From NCBI GenBank assembly GCA_023430705.1, contig JAEYZJ010000200.1, positions 1 through 7,935 of the forward strand: a stretch of 7,935 nucleotides of DNA, given 5' to 3'. This DNA is from Pseudomonadota bacterium. Its GTDB lineage: Bacteria; Pseudomonadota; Alphaproteobacteria; Rhizobiales; Devosiaceae. This document shows positions 1 to 4,808 of this stretch, one piece after another; positions within the stretch are counted from its first letter, which is position 1; the number at the start of each line of letters is the position of its first letter. The notes under the pieces were generated by a model that was not told the origin of the DNA, did not search any database, and saw nothing but the letters and a program-made list of their open reading frames with translations. The position numbers and the translations under genes are program-made.

Positions 1-3
1 CGC

Positions 4-123
4 GGTGCCGTGCGCCATAAGTCCCTTCGCAATGGGCGGGGCGACAGTCCCACCGACTACTGAGCCGGTAGACCGGCATAATAGGGACGAAGTCCCGCCC
101 ATGCCGCACCTTCGGGAGCGGCA
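4..123. repeat. Nested inverted repeats; candidate structured RNA or palindromic element
   Basis: No convincing protein gene lies here. Three nested pairings form one rod: 32-40 with 94-102 (ATGGGCGGG/CCCGCCCAT), 47-51 with 84-88 (GTCCC/GGGAC), and 64-68 with 73-77 (GCCGG/CCGGC, TAGA loop). A 12-nt by 6-nt internal loop lies near the tip. A second hairpin, 102-110 with 115-123, has one A/A mismatch and closes on a C(TTCG)G tetraloop when read on the plus strand. Outer pairing of 10-14 with 105-109 is possible. The left end may be cut off by the window. The plus-strand order TTCGCAA, GCGGGG, CAGTCCC, CTGAGCCG loosely recalls, from memory, the 5' part of enterobacterial 6S RNA, but the rest of that RNA is not recognisable. 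It could equally be an intergenic palindromic repeat. Confidence 0.3.
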
Positions 124-134
124 GAACTGCAGGG

Positions 135-160
135 AAAACCCGGGGCCGAGGGCCGCCGGG
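135..160 (-). terminator. Intrinsic terminator of the minus-strand gene group
   Basis: Read on the minus strand, a GC-only stem starts 7 nt after the HAD gene stop. CCGGG pairs with CCCGG (156-160 with 139-143) and GGCC pairs with GGCC (151-154 with 144-147). There is one bulged base at 155 and a 3-nt loop. A short TTTT tail follows (AAAA at 135-138 on the plus strand). The tail is short, but position and orientation fit the end of the minus-strand unit. Confidence 0.6.
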
Positions 161-167
161 CGTTTCG

Positions 168-791
168 TCACGCCGTCTTCAGCGGCAGTCCGAGGCCGAT
201 CAGTTCCTTGCGGAGTGCCTTGGTGTCGCCGGTGAAGTGGATGGCCTGCATGCCGAAGCGGCGGGCCGAGACCACGTTGGCTTCGCTGTCGTCGATGAAC
301 ACGCAGCTCTCCGGCGCCAGCCCGTAGCGCTCGCAGAACACGCGATAGAGCCGCGGATCGGGCTTAACCAGTCCTTCGAGCCCGCTGACCACGACGCCGT
401 CGAACTTCTCGAGGAACGGCCATTCGCCGAGGCAGCTGACCCACTTCTCCCACGAGAAGTTGGTGATCGCAAAGGTCGGGACCTCGGCCTCGATCAGCTC
501 GTCATGGATGGCGATCGTGCCCTCGATGAACTCGCCCACCGTCTCCTTCCACCTCAGGTCGAAGGCCTGGATCTCGCGCCAGTAGCGCGGATGGCGGGTG
601 ATCAGCTTCGCGACGCCCTCAGCGAAGATGTCGCCGGCGTCGAACTCGAGGTTCCAGTCCTTGGTGCAGATGTTTTCCCAGAACCACTGCGCTTCCTCCT
701 CGGTGGGAAAAAGCTTGCGGAACAGGAGCATGGGGTCCCAGTCGACGAAGACGCCCCCGAGGTCGAAGACTGGGATCAGGGTATCTTGCAT
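168..791 (-). CDS. HAD-superfamily hydrolase (YihX/HAD-IA-like phosphatase)
   Basis: A 207-residue cytoplasmic protein with the four HAD motifs in order. Motif I is VFDLGGVFVDWDP with nucleophile Asp10. Motif II is FAITN (Thr110). Motif III is Lys143 in GLVKPDP. Motif IV is VFIDD (Asp167, Asp168). The insert between motifs I and II is helical, as in the HAD-IA (C1 cap) class. The usual second Asp of motif I (DxD) is Gly12. The E. coli glucose-1-phosphatase YihX also has a DLG version, so this does not by itself mean loss of activity. Length is normal for the family. The ATG at 791 is preceded by a GAGGCGAG stretch that can serve as a ribosome binding site. It lies 58 bp after the second TadE-like gene on the same strand and may be co-transcribed with it, but nothing ties it to pilus biogenesis. 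The substrate cannot be told from sequence. Confidence 0.88.
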   Translation of the reverse strand: MQDTLIPVFDLGGVFVDWDPMLLFRKLFPTEEEAQWFWENICTKDWNLEFDAGDIFAEGVAKLITRHPRYWREIQAFDLRWKETVGEFIEGTIAIHDELIEAEVPTFAITNFSWEKWVSCLGEWPFLEKFDGVVVSGLEGLVKPDPRLYRVFCERYGLAPESCVFIDDSEANVVSARRFGMQAIHFTGDTKALRKELIGLGLPLKTA

Positions 792-849
792 CGGCTCGCC
801 TCGCGTTCGGATGCCGGGCTAATGGCATGGCCTCCGGACGGCGGCAAGC

Positions 850-1428
850 TCAGTTGTCCTCGTCGAGCTCGATCTCGTCCTCGAAGCGCGGCAGGAAGTA
901 CTCGACATGCCTGAGGTTGACCGTGTCGGCGATGATGTAGCCCACGATCGGCTCGTAGGGGTAGCTGACCTCGGAGGCGACCAGCCATCCCGAGGCATTC
1001 CTCGCCAGCTGGCTGATGCTGGTGGTGCCGTCCAGCGGGAAGGGGCTGTCCAGCTCGCGCACTGCTCCGGCGCCGCTCGCCCGGCTCCAGCGGACCCAGG
1101 CCTTGCCCTCGTCGTCGATCTCGACCATCGAGACCACCTGCGCCAGCCCGGCCGTGGTCAATGGCTGCATGATGTTCTGCGCCGCCGCGAAGTAATCGTC
1201 GAGTGCCGAGAGCGCGATCTTGTCGCGCTGGCGCGAGACGAGGTCTCCCATCGTGCCGGCGATCGTCGCCACCTTGCGGTCCGCCGTGAACAGCCGTGCC
1301 GCCTCGACCGAGCCCAGGTAGAGCGCCAGCATCAGCGGCAGCACCAGGGCAAACTCGACCGCCGCCACCGCGCGGGTGTCGCCTGCAAATGCCCTGAGGC
1401 GCCGGCCGGTCAGGTACAGTCGGTGCAT
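850..1428 (-). CDS. TadE-like pilus pseudopilin (second copy)
   Basis: A 192-residue protein. A short basic N-terminus is followed by the TadE-type signal AVAAVEFALVLPLML (residues 20-34) and a hydrophobic helix to about residue 43; the remainder would be periplasmic. In TadE-like proteins this segment is a type IV prepilin-like signal cut by the Tad prepilin peptidase, with Glu at +5. Here that Glu is Glu25, so the -1 residue would be Ala20 rather than Gly. The C-terminus is very acidic (EDEIELDEDN). The reading frame is open back to 1746, but the upstream part is an Arg-rich shadow of the preceding gene, so I choose the ATG at 1428. It overlaps the end of the upstream TadE-like gene by 19 bp and has no strong ribosome binding site, which suggests translational coupling. 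The likely role is a minor pilin for Flp fibre assembly. It is too short to be a full TadG with a von Willebrand domain. Confidence 0.85.
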   Translation of the reverse strand: MHRLYLTGRRLRAFAGDTRAVAAVEFALVLPLMLALYLGSVEAARLFTADRKVATIAGTMGDLVSRQRDKIALSALDDYFAAAQNIMQPLTTAGLAQVVSMVEIDDEGKAWVRWSRASGAGAVRELDSPFPLDGTTSISQLARNASGWLVASEVSYPYEPIVGYIIADTVNLRHVEYFLPRFEDEIELDEDN

Positions 1429-2030
1429 CCGAACGGCTCGTTTCTGAACAGGCGGGACGCACCGAGGAGGCGCGAACCGTCGGGCAGGCTGCCCAGGTTG
1501 AATCCGGGGAGGTTGACCAGCGTCGGCCACTTGTAGAACGCTTGGACCAGAACGACCTCGCCGCCGCCGCCGGGCTCGTACTGGCTGACCAGCGTCCACT
1601 CGCACTCGTCGGGGTCGCAGTCCTCGCCGGTGCTGAGCGGATATCCGATCGCCGCCGCGGTGAAGTTGTCCATCACGGCAACCCTGATCCGCAGCCGCTC
1701 GCCGGCGCCGGCCGTGCAGTCGAACATGCCGTAGAGCCGGCCGCACAGGGCCGCGCGGAACTCGTCGCCGTCATATTCGGCTGCCTGCGCCTGGCCGGTG
1801 CGCACCCAGCGCGACGAATCCTGCACCGCGCTGTCGAGGATCTGGCCGGCGAGAAACACCAGCGCCGTCTCGAGGATGGCCGCCATGATGGTGAAGAAGG
1901 GCACGGCGAGGATGCCGAACTCGATGAGCGTGACGGCTTGCTCGTCCCGGCCGAACCGGACGAAACAAGACCTGAACCGCTTCAGCAATCCGTTCTGCCT
2001 GTGCATGCGAGCCCCAATACCATCGCGCAT
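1410..2030 (-). CDS. TadE-like pilus pseudopilin (first copy), cysteine-rich
   Basis: A 206-residue protein with a basic, Arg-rich N-terminus and the TadE signal AVTLIEFGILAVPFF (residues 32-46). A hydrophobic helix runs to about residue 61. Glu37 and Phe38 match the EF of the family, and the -1 position would be Ala32. The periplasmic part has six cysteines (Cys96, 105, 138, 143, 202, 205), an even number compatible with disulfides, plus the segment VVLVQAFYKWP (159-169) seen in many TadE proteins. Two starts are possible: ATG at 2030 (given), or ATG at 2006, which drops eight residues and has a GGGG just upstream. The TadE signal is present either way. It lies 83 bp after the pilN-like gene and overlaps the next TadE-like gene. 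The role inferred from family and context is a minor pseudopilin needed for Flp pilus formation. Confidence 0.87.
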   Translation of the reverse strand: MRDGIGARMHRQNGLLKRFRSCFVRFGRDEQAVTLIEFGILAVPFFTIMAAILETALVFLAGQILDSAVQDSSRWVRTGQAQAAEYDGDEFRAALCGRLYGMFDCTAGAGERLRIRVAVMDNFTAAAIGYPLSTGEDCDPDECEWTLVSQYEPGGGGEVVLVQAFYKWPTLVNLPGFNLGSLPDGSRLLGASRLFRNEPFGCTDCT

Positions 2031-2113
2031 GGCAGACTAGTAGCAACCACTGAGAGATTGGTTAGTAGGAAGGTGAGATTTGCTTGTGTCGGCGCAATAT
2101 GACTAACGAAGAC

Positions 2114-2560
2114 TTACTGCGCCGCCGCCTCGATGGACTTTGCCGCGCCGATGGTGTCGCCGGTAAAGCTCATGTCGTCGCCCAGCATGATGGTCGGCTG
2201 GCACACCGGCGAGCAGGCAAGGCTCGTGCGCTTGTCGCCCTGGTACACTGTGACGATCCCGGCCTGGTCCTGCACCACCTCGATCATGGCGTCGGCCACC
2301 ACGCTGCCCGCCCCGTCGAGGACCAGCAGGTTCGTCTGCCCGTAGGCCTTGCCGGTCAGTACCATGGTCCGGCTGTCCTGGATGGTGACATCCGCGATGG
2401 CCGGGTTGCCGATGATGACGGTCGAGGCCGGCGCATTGATCCGGAGGATACGCGCCATGTTCACCTTCACGCTGACGGCGGTGCTTTCCGCCTGGACGAT
2501 GGCCGGAACCATGAACGTCGGCAGCGCAACGAGGACAGCCAGGCTGGTACGAAATGACAT
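2114..2560 (-). CDS. Periplasmic pilus-assembly protein, secretin N-terminal (pil_N) domain only
   Basis: A 148-residue protein. It has a classical signal peptide (SFRTSLAVLVALPTFMVPA, probable cleavage after Ala24 in the VQA/E context). One globular domain, about residues 28-98, has the pattern of the pilus-formation N-terminal domain of CpaC/RcpA-type secretins: 'RILRINAPASTVIIGNPAIADV' type sequence, then a GQTNLLVLD turn. The CpaC encoded at 4805-6304 has the same domain at about residues 64-133, so this is a free-standing relative without BON or secretin domains. A C-terminal extension holds a close cysteine pair (Cys116, Cys120, CSPVC), possibly a disulfide. CAGGG lies 6 nt before the ATG. 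It is first in the minus-strand unit, divergent from flp, and followed by two TadE-like genes. A periplasmic partner of the secretin is the likely role, but its exact function is not established. Confidence 0.82.
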   Translation of the reverse strand: MSFRTSLAVLVALPTFMVPAIVQAESTAVSVKVNMARILRINAPASTVIIGNPAIADVTIQDSRTMVLTGKAYGQTNLLVLDGAGSVVADAMIEVVQDQAGIVTVYQGDKRTSLACSPVCQPTIMLGDDMSFTGDTIGAAKSIEAAAQ

Positions 2561-2630
2561 TTGCGACCCTGGGGAACGGTACTAGAACGCAAACAGAGTG
2601 TTGCGCGGAATGGTGAACAATTCGCAAATG
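2558..2630. repeat. 9-bp inverted repeat at the pilN-like gene start
   Basis: CATTTGCGA at 2558-2566, which includes the start codon of the minus-strand gene, is exactly repeated in inverse as TCGCAAATG at 2622-2630, with 55 bp between. The right copy also sits in a short dyad, TCGCA-AA-TGCGA (2622-2633). A paired operator or a leader hairpin on the minus-strand transcript is possible. No known regulator is recognised. Confidence 0.4.
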
Positions 2631-2836
2631 CGACGGCACCCGTAACGCGCGCGCACGCGTGTTCGCTATACTTGGCCTATGGCGCGCACAATTTTAGCGA
2701 CTGCTTTAACGATGCGCTCAGCATGCTCTAAAGCCTTGTATTCCGGGGCTTTCAGGCCCTCAACATTAACTCAATTTCAAGAGGTCAAAAGTAGCTTTGC
2801 GCCATGTTCGATGTGTGACGTGTCGAACGGTGCGGA

Positions 2837-2859
2837 CGCATCATGTGATGCGGATCACA
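2837..2859. promoter_or_regulatory. Two overlapping palindromes upstream of flp; one is a perfect CRP-type site
   Basis: TGTGATGCGGATCACA (2844-2859) has exact TGTGA and TCACA half-sites six bases apart, the consensus of the CRP/FNR regulator superfamily. It shares bases with a second palindrome, CGCATCATGTGATGCG (2837-2852), with 7-bp arms and a 2-bp centre. The two cannot form as hairpins together. The pair ends 14 bp before the flp ribosome binding site, so a bound protein would more easily block than activate unless transcription starts very near the gene. The sequence match is certain; the regulator is inferred. Confidence 0.5.
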
Positions 2860-2873
2860 AGAATGACGTGTGC

Positions 2874-2880
2874 AAGGAGT
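2874..2880 (+). promoter_or_regulatory. Strong ribosome binding site of flp
   Basis: AAGGAGT lies 5 nt before the ATG at 2886. It is the best Shine-Dalgarno match in the window, suits a highly expressed pilin, and decides the start against the longer open frame from 2679. Confidence 0.85.
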
Positions 2881-2885
2881 CAAAA

Positions 2886-3068
2886 ATGAACACTGTTGCT
2901 CGTTTCGTGAATGACGAGTCCGGCGCGACCGCCATCGAGTATGGCCTGATCGCCGCCCTCATCGCCGTTGGTATCATCGCCGCCGCCACCGCTCTTGGCG
3001 GCAGCCTCTCCGGCCTGTTCGACGCGATCTCGACCAAGCTGGGCGACGCCGCGGCCGACGTGCCGTGA
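2886..3068 (+). CDS. flp: Flp family type IVb major pilin
   Basis: A 60-residue prepilin and the main subunit of the Tad/Flp fibre, equivalent to Caulobacter PilA. The leader MNTVARFVNDESG ends at Gly13, followed by ATAIEYGLIAALIAVGII. Glu18 and Tyr19 are the +5 and +6 residues of the Flp motif (G/xxxxEY), so the prepilin peptidase (CpaA, encoded next door) would cut after Gly13 to give a 47-residue pilin. The hydrophobic helix covers about residues 16-36, and the C-terminal part LSGLFDAISTKLGD is typical of the family. The length is normal. A strong ribosome binding site precedes it and a strong terminator follows, so it is probably mostly a monocistronic, abundant message with limited read-through to cpaA. 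The name pilA is also used for this gene. Confidence 0.96.
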   Translation: MNTVARFVNDESGATAIEYGLIAALIAVGIIAAATALGGSLSGLFDAISTKLGDAAADVP

Positions 3069-3091
3069 TTTCTCCCCCGAGGGGGTAGATC

Positions 3092-3126
3092 GAAAGGGGC
3101 CCCGACGCGGGCCCCTTTCTTTTTTT
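3092..3126 (+). terminator. Strong intrinsic terminator after flp
   Basis: A perfect 11-bp stem, 3092-3102 (GAAAGGGGCCC) with 3109-3119 (GGGCCCCTTTC), has a 6-nt loop. It is followed directly by seven T residues (3120-3126) and then another T6 run (3131-3136). A small CCCC/GGGG hairpin lies just before it (3074-3085). It should separate high flp expression from the downstream assembly genes. Confidence 0.93.
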
Positions 3127-3134
3127 GGTCTTTT

Positions 3135-3142
3135 TTAACCAC
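3135..3142 (+). promoter_or_regulatory. CtrA-like half-site upstream of cpaA
   Basis: TTAACCAC matches TTAACCAT, the half-site of the alphaproteobacterial cell-cycle regulator CtrA, at 7 of 8 positions. It lies about 60 bp before cpaA, just after the flp terminator. Part of it overlaps a T-run, so chance occurrence is possible. Confidence 0.3.
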
Positions 3143-3201
3143 GAAGCATGAACACTTAGCCCGGTACCGGCTTTCGCGCCCTCCCAAACGCAGTTCAGGT
3201 C

Positions 3202-3714
3202 ATGCCGAGCTTCCTCACCGTTCCACTGCTGTTCGTGTTCCCGGCATTGATGGCCTTCGCGGCTTTCTCCGACCTCTTCACGATGCGGATCACCAACAAG
3301 CTGGTGCTTGCCGTGGCGGGCGCATTCCTCCTCGCCGCCGTGGTCGCCGGCATGCCGCTCGAGCTGATCGGCATGCACTTCCTCGCCGGGCTGCTCGTCC
3401 TCGTCTTTGCCTTCAGCTTCTTTGCGCTGGGCTGGATCGGCGGTGGCGACGCCAAGCTGATCGCGGCGACGGCGCTTTGGTTCGGCTTCCCCGGCCTGCT
3501 GCCTTACCTGGTTTACGCCTCGCTCCTCGGCGGCGCGCTGACCCTCGCCCTGCTTGCGGTGCGTCGGTTTCCGCTGCCGCCGCAGATCAGGTTCGTCGGC
3601 TGGATCGAGAAGCTCCACGACGACAAGACCGGCGTCCCCTATGGCATCGCGCTGGCTGCTGCAGGCCTCCTCGTCTACCCGACCAGCACGGTATTTCTGC
3701 GCCTGATCGGTTGA
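3202..3714 (+). CDS. cpaA: Prepilin peptidase CpaA/TadV (A24 aspartic protease)
   Basis: A 170-residue integral inner-membrane protein with about five to six hydrophobic segments. It carries the two catalytic aspartates of the A24 family: Asp24 in AFSDLFTMRITNK and Asp83 in GGGDAKL. There is no N-terminal cysteine methylase domain, as expected of the short CpaA/TadV type. It would cut the leaders of Flp and of the two TadE-like pseudopilins at the cytoplasmic face. A conserved GVPYGIA segment lies at 144-150, before the last membrane helix. The ATG at 3202 is the only start after the in-frame stop at 3157; its ribosome binding site is weak (CAGG only 2 nt away), suggesting modest translation. 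It lies 133 bp after flp, beyond the flp terminator. Confidence 0.95.
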   Translation: MPSFLTVPLLFVFPALMAFAAFSDLFTMRITNKLVLAVAGAFLLAAVVAGMPLELIGMHFLAGLLVLVFAFSFFALGWIGGGDAKLIAATALWFGFPGLLPYLVYASLLGGALTLALLAVRRFPLPPQIRFVGWIEKLHDDKTGVPYGIALAAAGLLVYPTSTVFLRLIG

Positions 3715-3845
3715 GCCCGATCGCTTTACGAGTAGTTAACCGTATTCGACAAGCAACGATTAACCAAACTTTGACCCTTTGCTTCGATAGTCGTCCACAA
3801 GTGTAACCGGGCCTTTGGGGGCTCAGTAGGCTTGGAGTCGGGCCC
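3715..3845 (+). promoter_or_regulatory. Probable promoter region of the cpaBCEF operon
   Basis: This 131-bp gap is A/T-rich relative to the flanking genes. It holds TTAACCGT (3736-3743) and TTAACCAA (3760-3767), each 7 of 8 with the CtrA half-site TTAACCAT and 24 bp apart start to start. A TTGACC -35-like hexamer lies at 3771-3776. I cannot find a good -10 at the standard distance. GGAG at 3834-3837 is the cpaB ribosome binding site. The gap size suggests the cpaB-cpaF run has its own promoter. Confidence 0.45.
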
Positions 3846-4808
3846 ATGCGTGCCTCGCGTATTATCCTGCTGGTCGTAGCCCTGGTAGCGGGCGGCCTCG
3901 CTGCATTCCTTGCCACGCGCCAGGGGGCGCCGCAGCAGGTCGCGGTGCCGGGGCCGACCCAGGTCATCGAAGAGCAGAAGGCCAAGATCCTCGTCGCCAA
4001 GACCCCGATCGGCGTCGGTCAGCGCCTCACCGTGCAGACGATCGAGTGGCAGGACTGGCCGGAGTTGGCGGTTCGCGAGGAATATATCACCGAGGCCGAG
4101 CTGCCCGACGCGCTCACCCAGATGAGCGGCACCGTCGCCCGCTTCGAGATATTCACCGGCGAGCCCATCTCGGACCAGAAGCTGGTCAAGTCCGATCAGG
4201 GATACCTGTCGGCCGTACTGCCCAAGGGGATGCGCGGCGTTTCCGTTCCCGTCAGCGCCGATGCCGCCGCCGGCGGCTTCGTCGTCCCCAACGACAGGGT
4301 CGACGTGGTGCTGACGCGGGGCGGAGTCAGCCAGACGATCCTCGCCAACGTCAAGGTTCTCGCCATCGGAACCCGGCTCGGCCAGGTCAACCAGGCTGCC
4401 AAGAAAGAGGGCGAGGAGGTGGAGGGCCCCGAGGTCGGCACCTTCTCCGGCGGCACCGTCGCCACGCTCGAGCTGACGCCCGCCCAGGGTGAACTGCTGA
4501 TCAACGCCACGCGCCTCGGCAAGCTCTCGGTGGTGCTGCGCTCCATCTCCGATTTCGCCCAGACGCCGGCGGACGCCATCCGCAACGAGACCAGCCGCGC
4601 CATCAAGATGATCCGCTTCGGCCGCGATCAGTCGGTCATGCCCAACGACAGCGGCGTCAACGACGCGGCGCTTGCCGATGCGGCCTACGAGCCGGAGGTC
4701 GGCGGCGGCTCGGAGTCCGCGGACGAGGTTTCGACCGAGTCCCAGGTCGTCGACGAAGCTGAAATCGATCGCCAGATGGCGAAGCGCTCGGAAGAGCAGG
4801 TGCAATGA
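3846..4808 (+). CDS. cpaB: Flp pilus assembly protein CpaB/RcpC
   Basis: A 320-residue periplasmic protein anchored by one N-terminal membrane helix (about residues 5-23, RIILLVVALVAGGLAAFLA). A SAF (antifreeze-like/flagellar FlgA-like) domain spans about 48-115 (KILVAKTPIGVGQRL ... GEPISDQKL). The RcpC/CpaB core follows, about 118-235, with MRGVSVPVSADAAAGGFV (129-146) and NDRVDVVLTRG (149-159). The C-terminal tail from about 262 is acidic and looks disordered. RcpC/CpaB proteins are thought to help the secretin channel in the periplasm. GGAG lies 8 nt before the ATG. Its stop overlaps the cpaC start in an ATGA arrangement, pointing to coupled translation. Confidence 0.94.
   Translation: MRASRIILLVVALVAGGLAAFLATRQGAPQQVAVPGPTQVIEEQKAKILVAKTPIGVGQRLTVQTIEWQDWPELAVREEYITEAELPDALTQMSGTVARFEIFTGEPISDQKLVKSDQGYLSAVLPKGMRGVSVPVSADAAAGGFVVPNDRVDVVLTRGGVSQTILANVKVLAIGTRLGQVNQAAKKEGEEVEGPEVGTFSGGTVATLELTPAQGELLINATRLGKLSVVLRSISDFAQTPADAIRNETSRAIKMIRFGRDQSVMPNDSGVNDAALADAAYEPEVGGGSESADEVSTESQVVDEAEIDRQMAKRSEEQVQ

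Larger units (their letters stand above)
2561..2885. promoter_or_regulatory. Divergent intergenic control region between pilN-like gene and flp
   Basis: This 325-bp stretch must drive transcription both ways. It is clearly richer in A/T than the genes, especially from 2680 rightwards. Contents seen: an alternating purine-pyrimidine tract (ACGCGCGCGCACGCGTGT, 2645-2662); a -10-like TATACT at 2667-2672 on the plus strand without a convincing -35; TTAACGAT (2706-2713, 7 of 8 with the CtrA half-site TTAACCAT); an AAAGCC/GGCTTT hairpin (2730-2735 with 2747-2752); GTTCGA/TCGAAC arms (2806-2811 with 2823-2828); and TGACGTGT repeated at 2816-2823 and 2864-2871. The frame in front of flp is open from 2679, but the codons look non-coding. 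The promoters themselves cannot be fixed by eye. Confidence 0.55.

Noticed and set aside
41..100. A cobalamin or TPP riboswitch, prompted by the GAGCCGGTAGACCGGC stretch
   Set aside because: The other conserved blocks of either aptamer are missing, and no gene follows on that strand.
168..791. Inactive HAD protein because of the missing second Asp in motif I
   Set aside because: The DLG form also occurs in the active phosphatase YihX, so loss of activity cannot be concluded.
237..914. A 225-codon plus-strand frame opposite the HAD gene
   Set aside because: It is antisense to a gene with all four HAD motifs and has no recognisable features of its own.
1429..1746. A longer version of the second TadE-like protein
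   Set aside because: The extra part is Arg/Pro/Gly-rich frame shadow inside the first TadE-like gene; the TadE signal would then be internal.
2679..2885. An N-terminal extension of flp in the same open frame
   Set aside because: The extra residues have no pilin character, the strong ribosome binding site fits the ATG at 2886, and regulatory palindromes lie inside this stretch.
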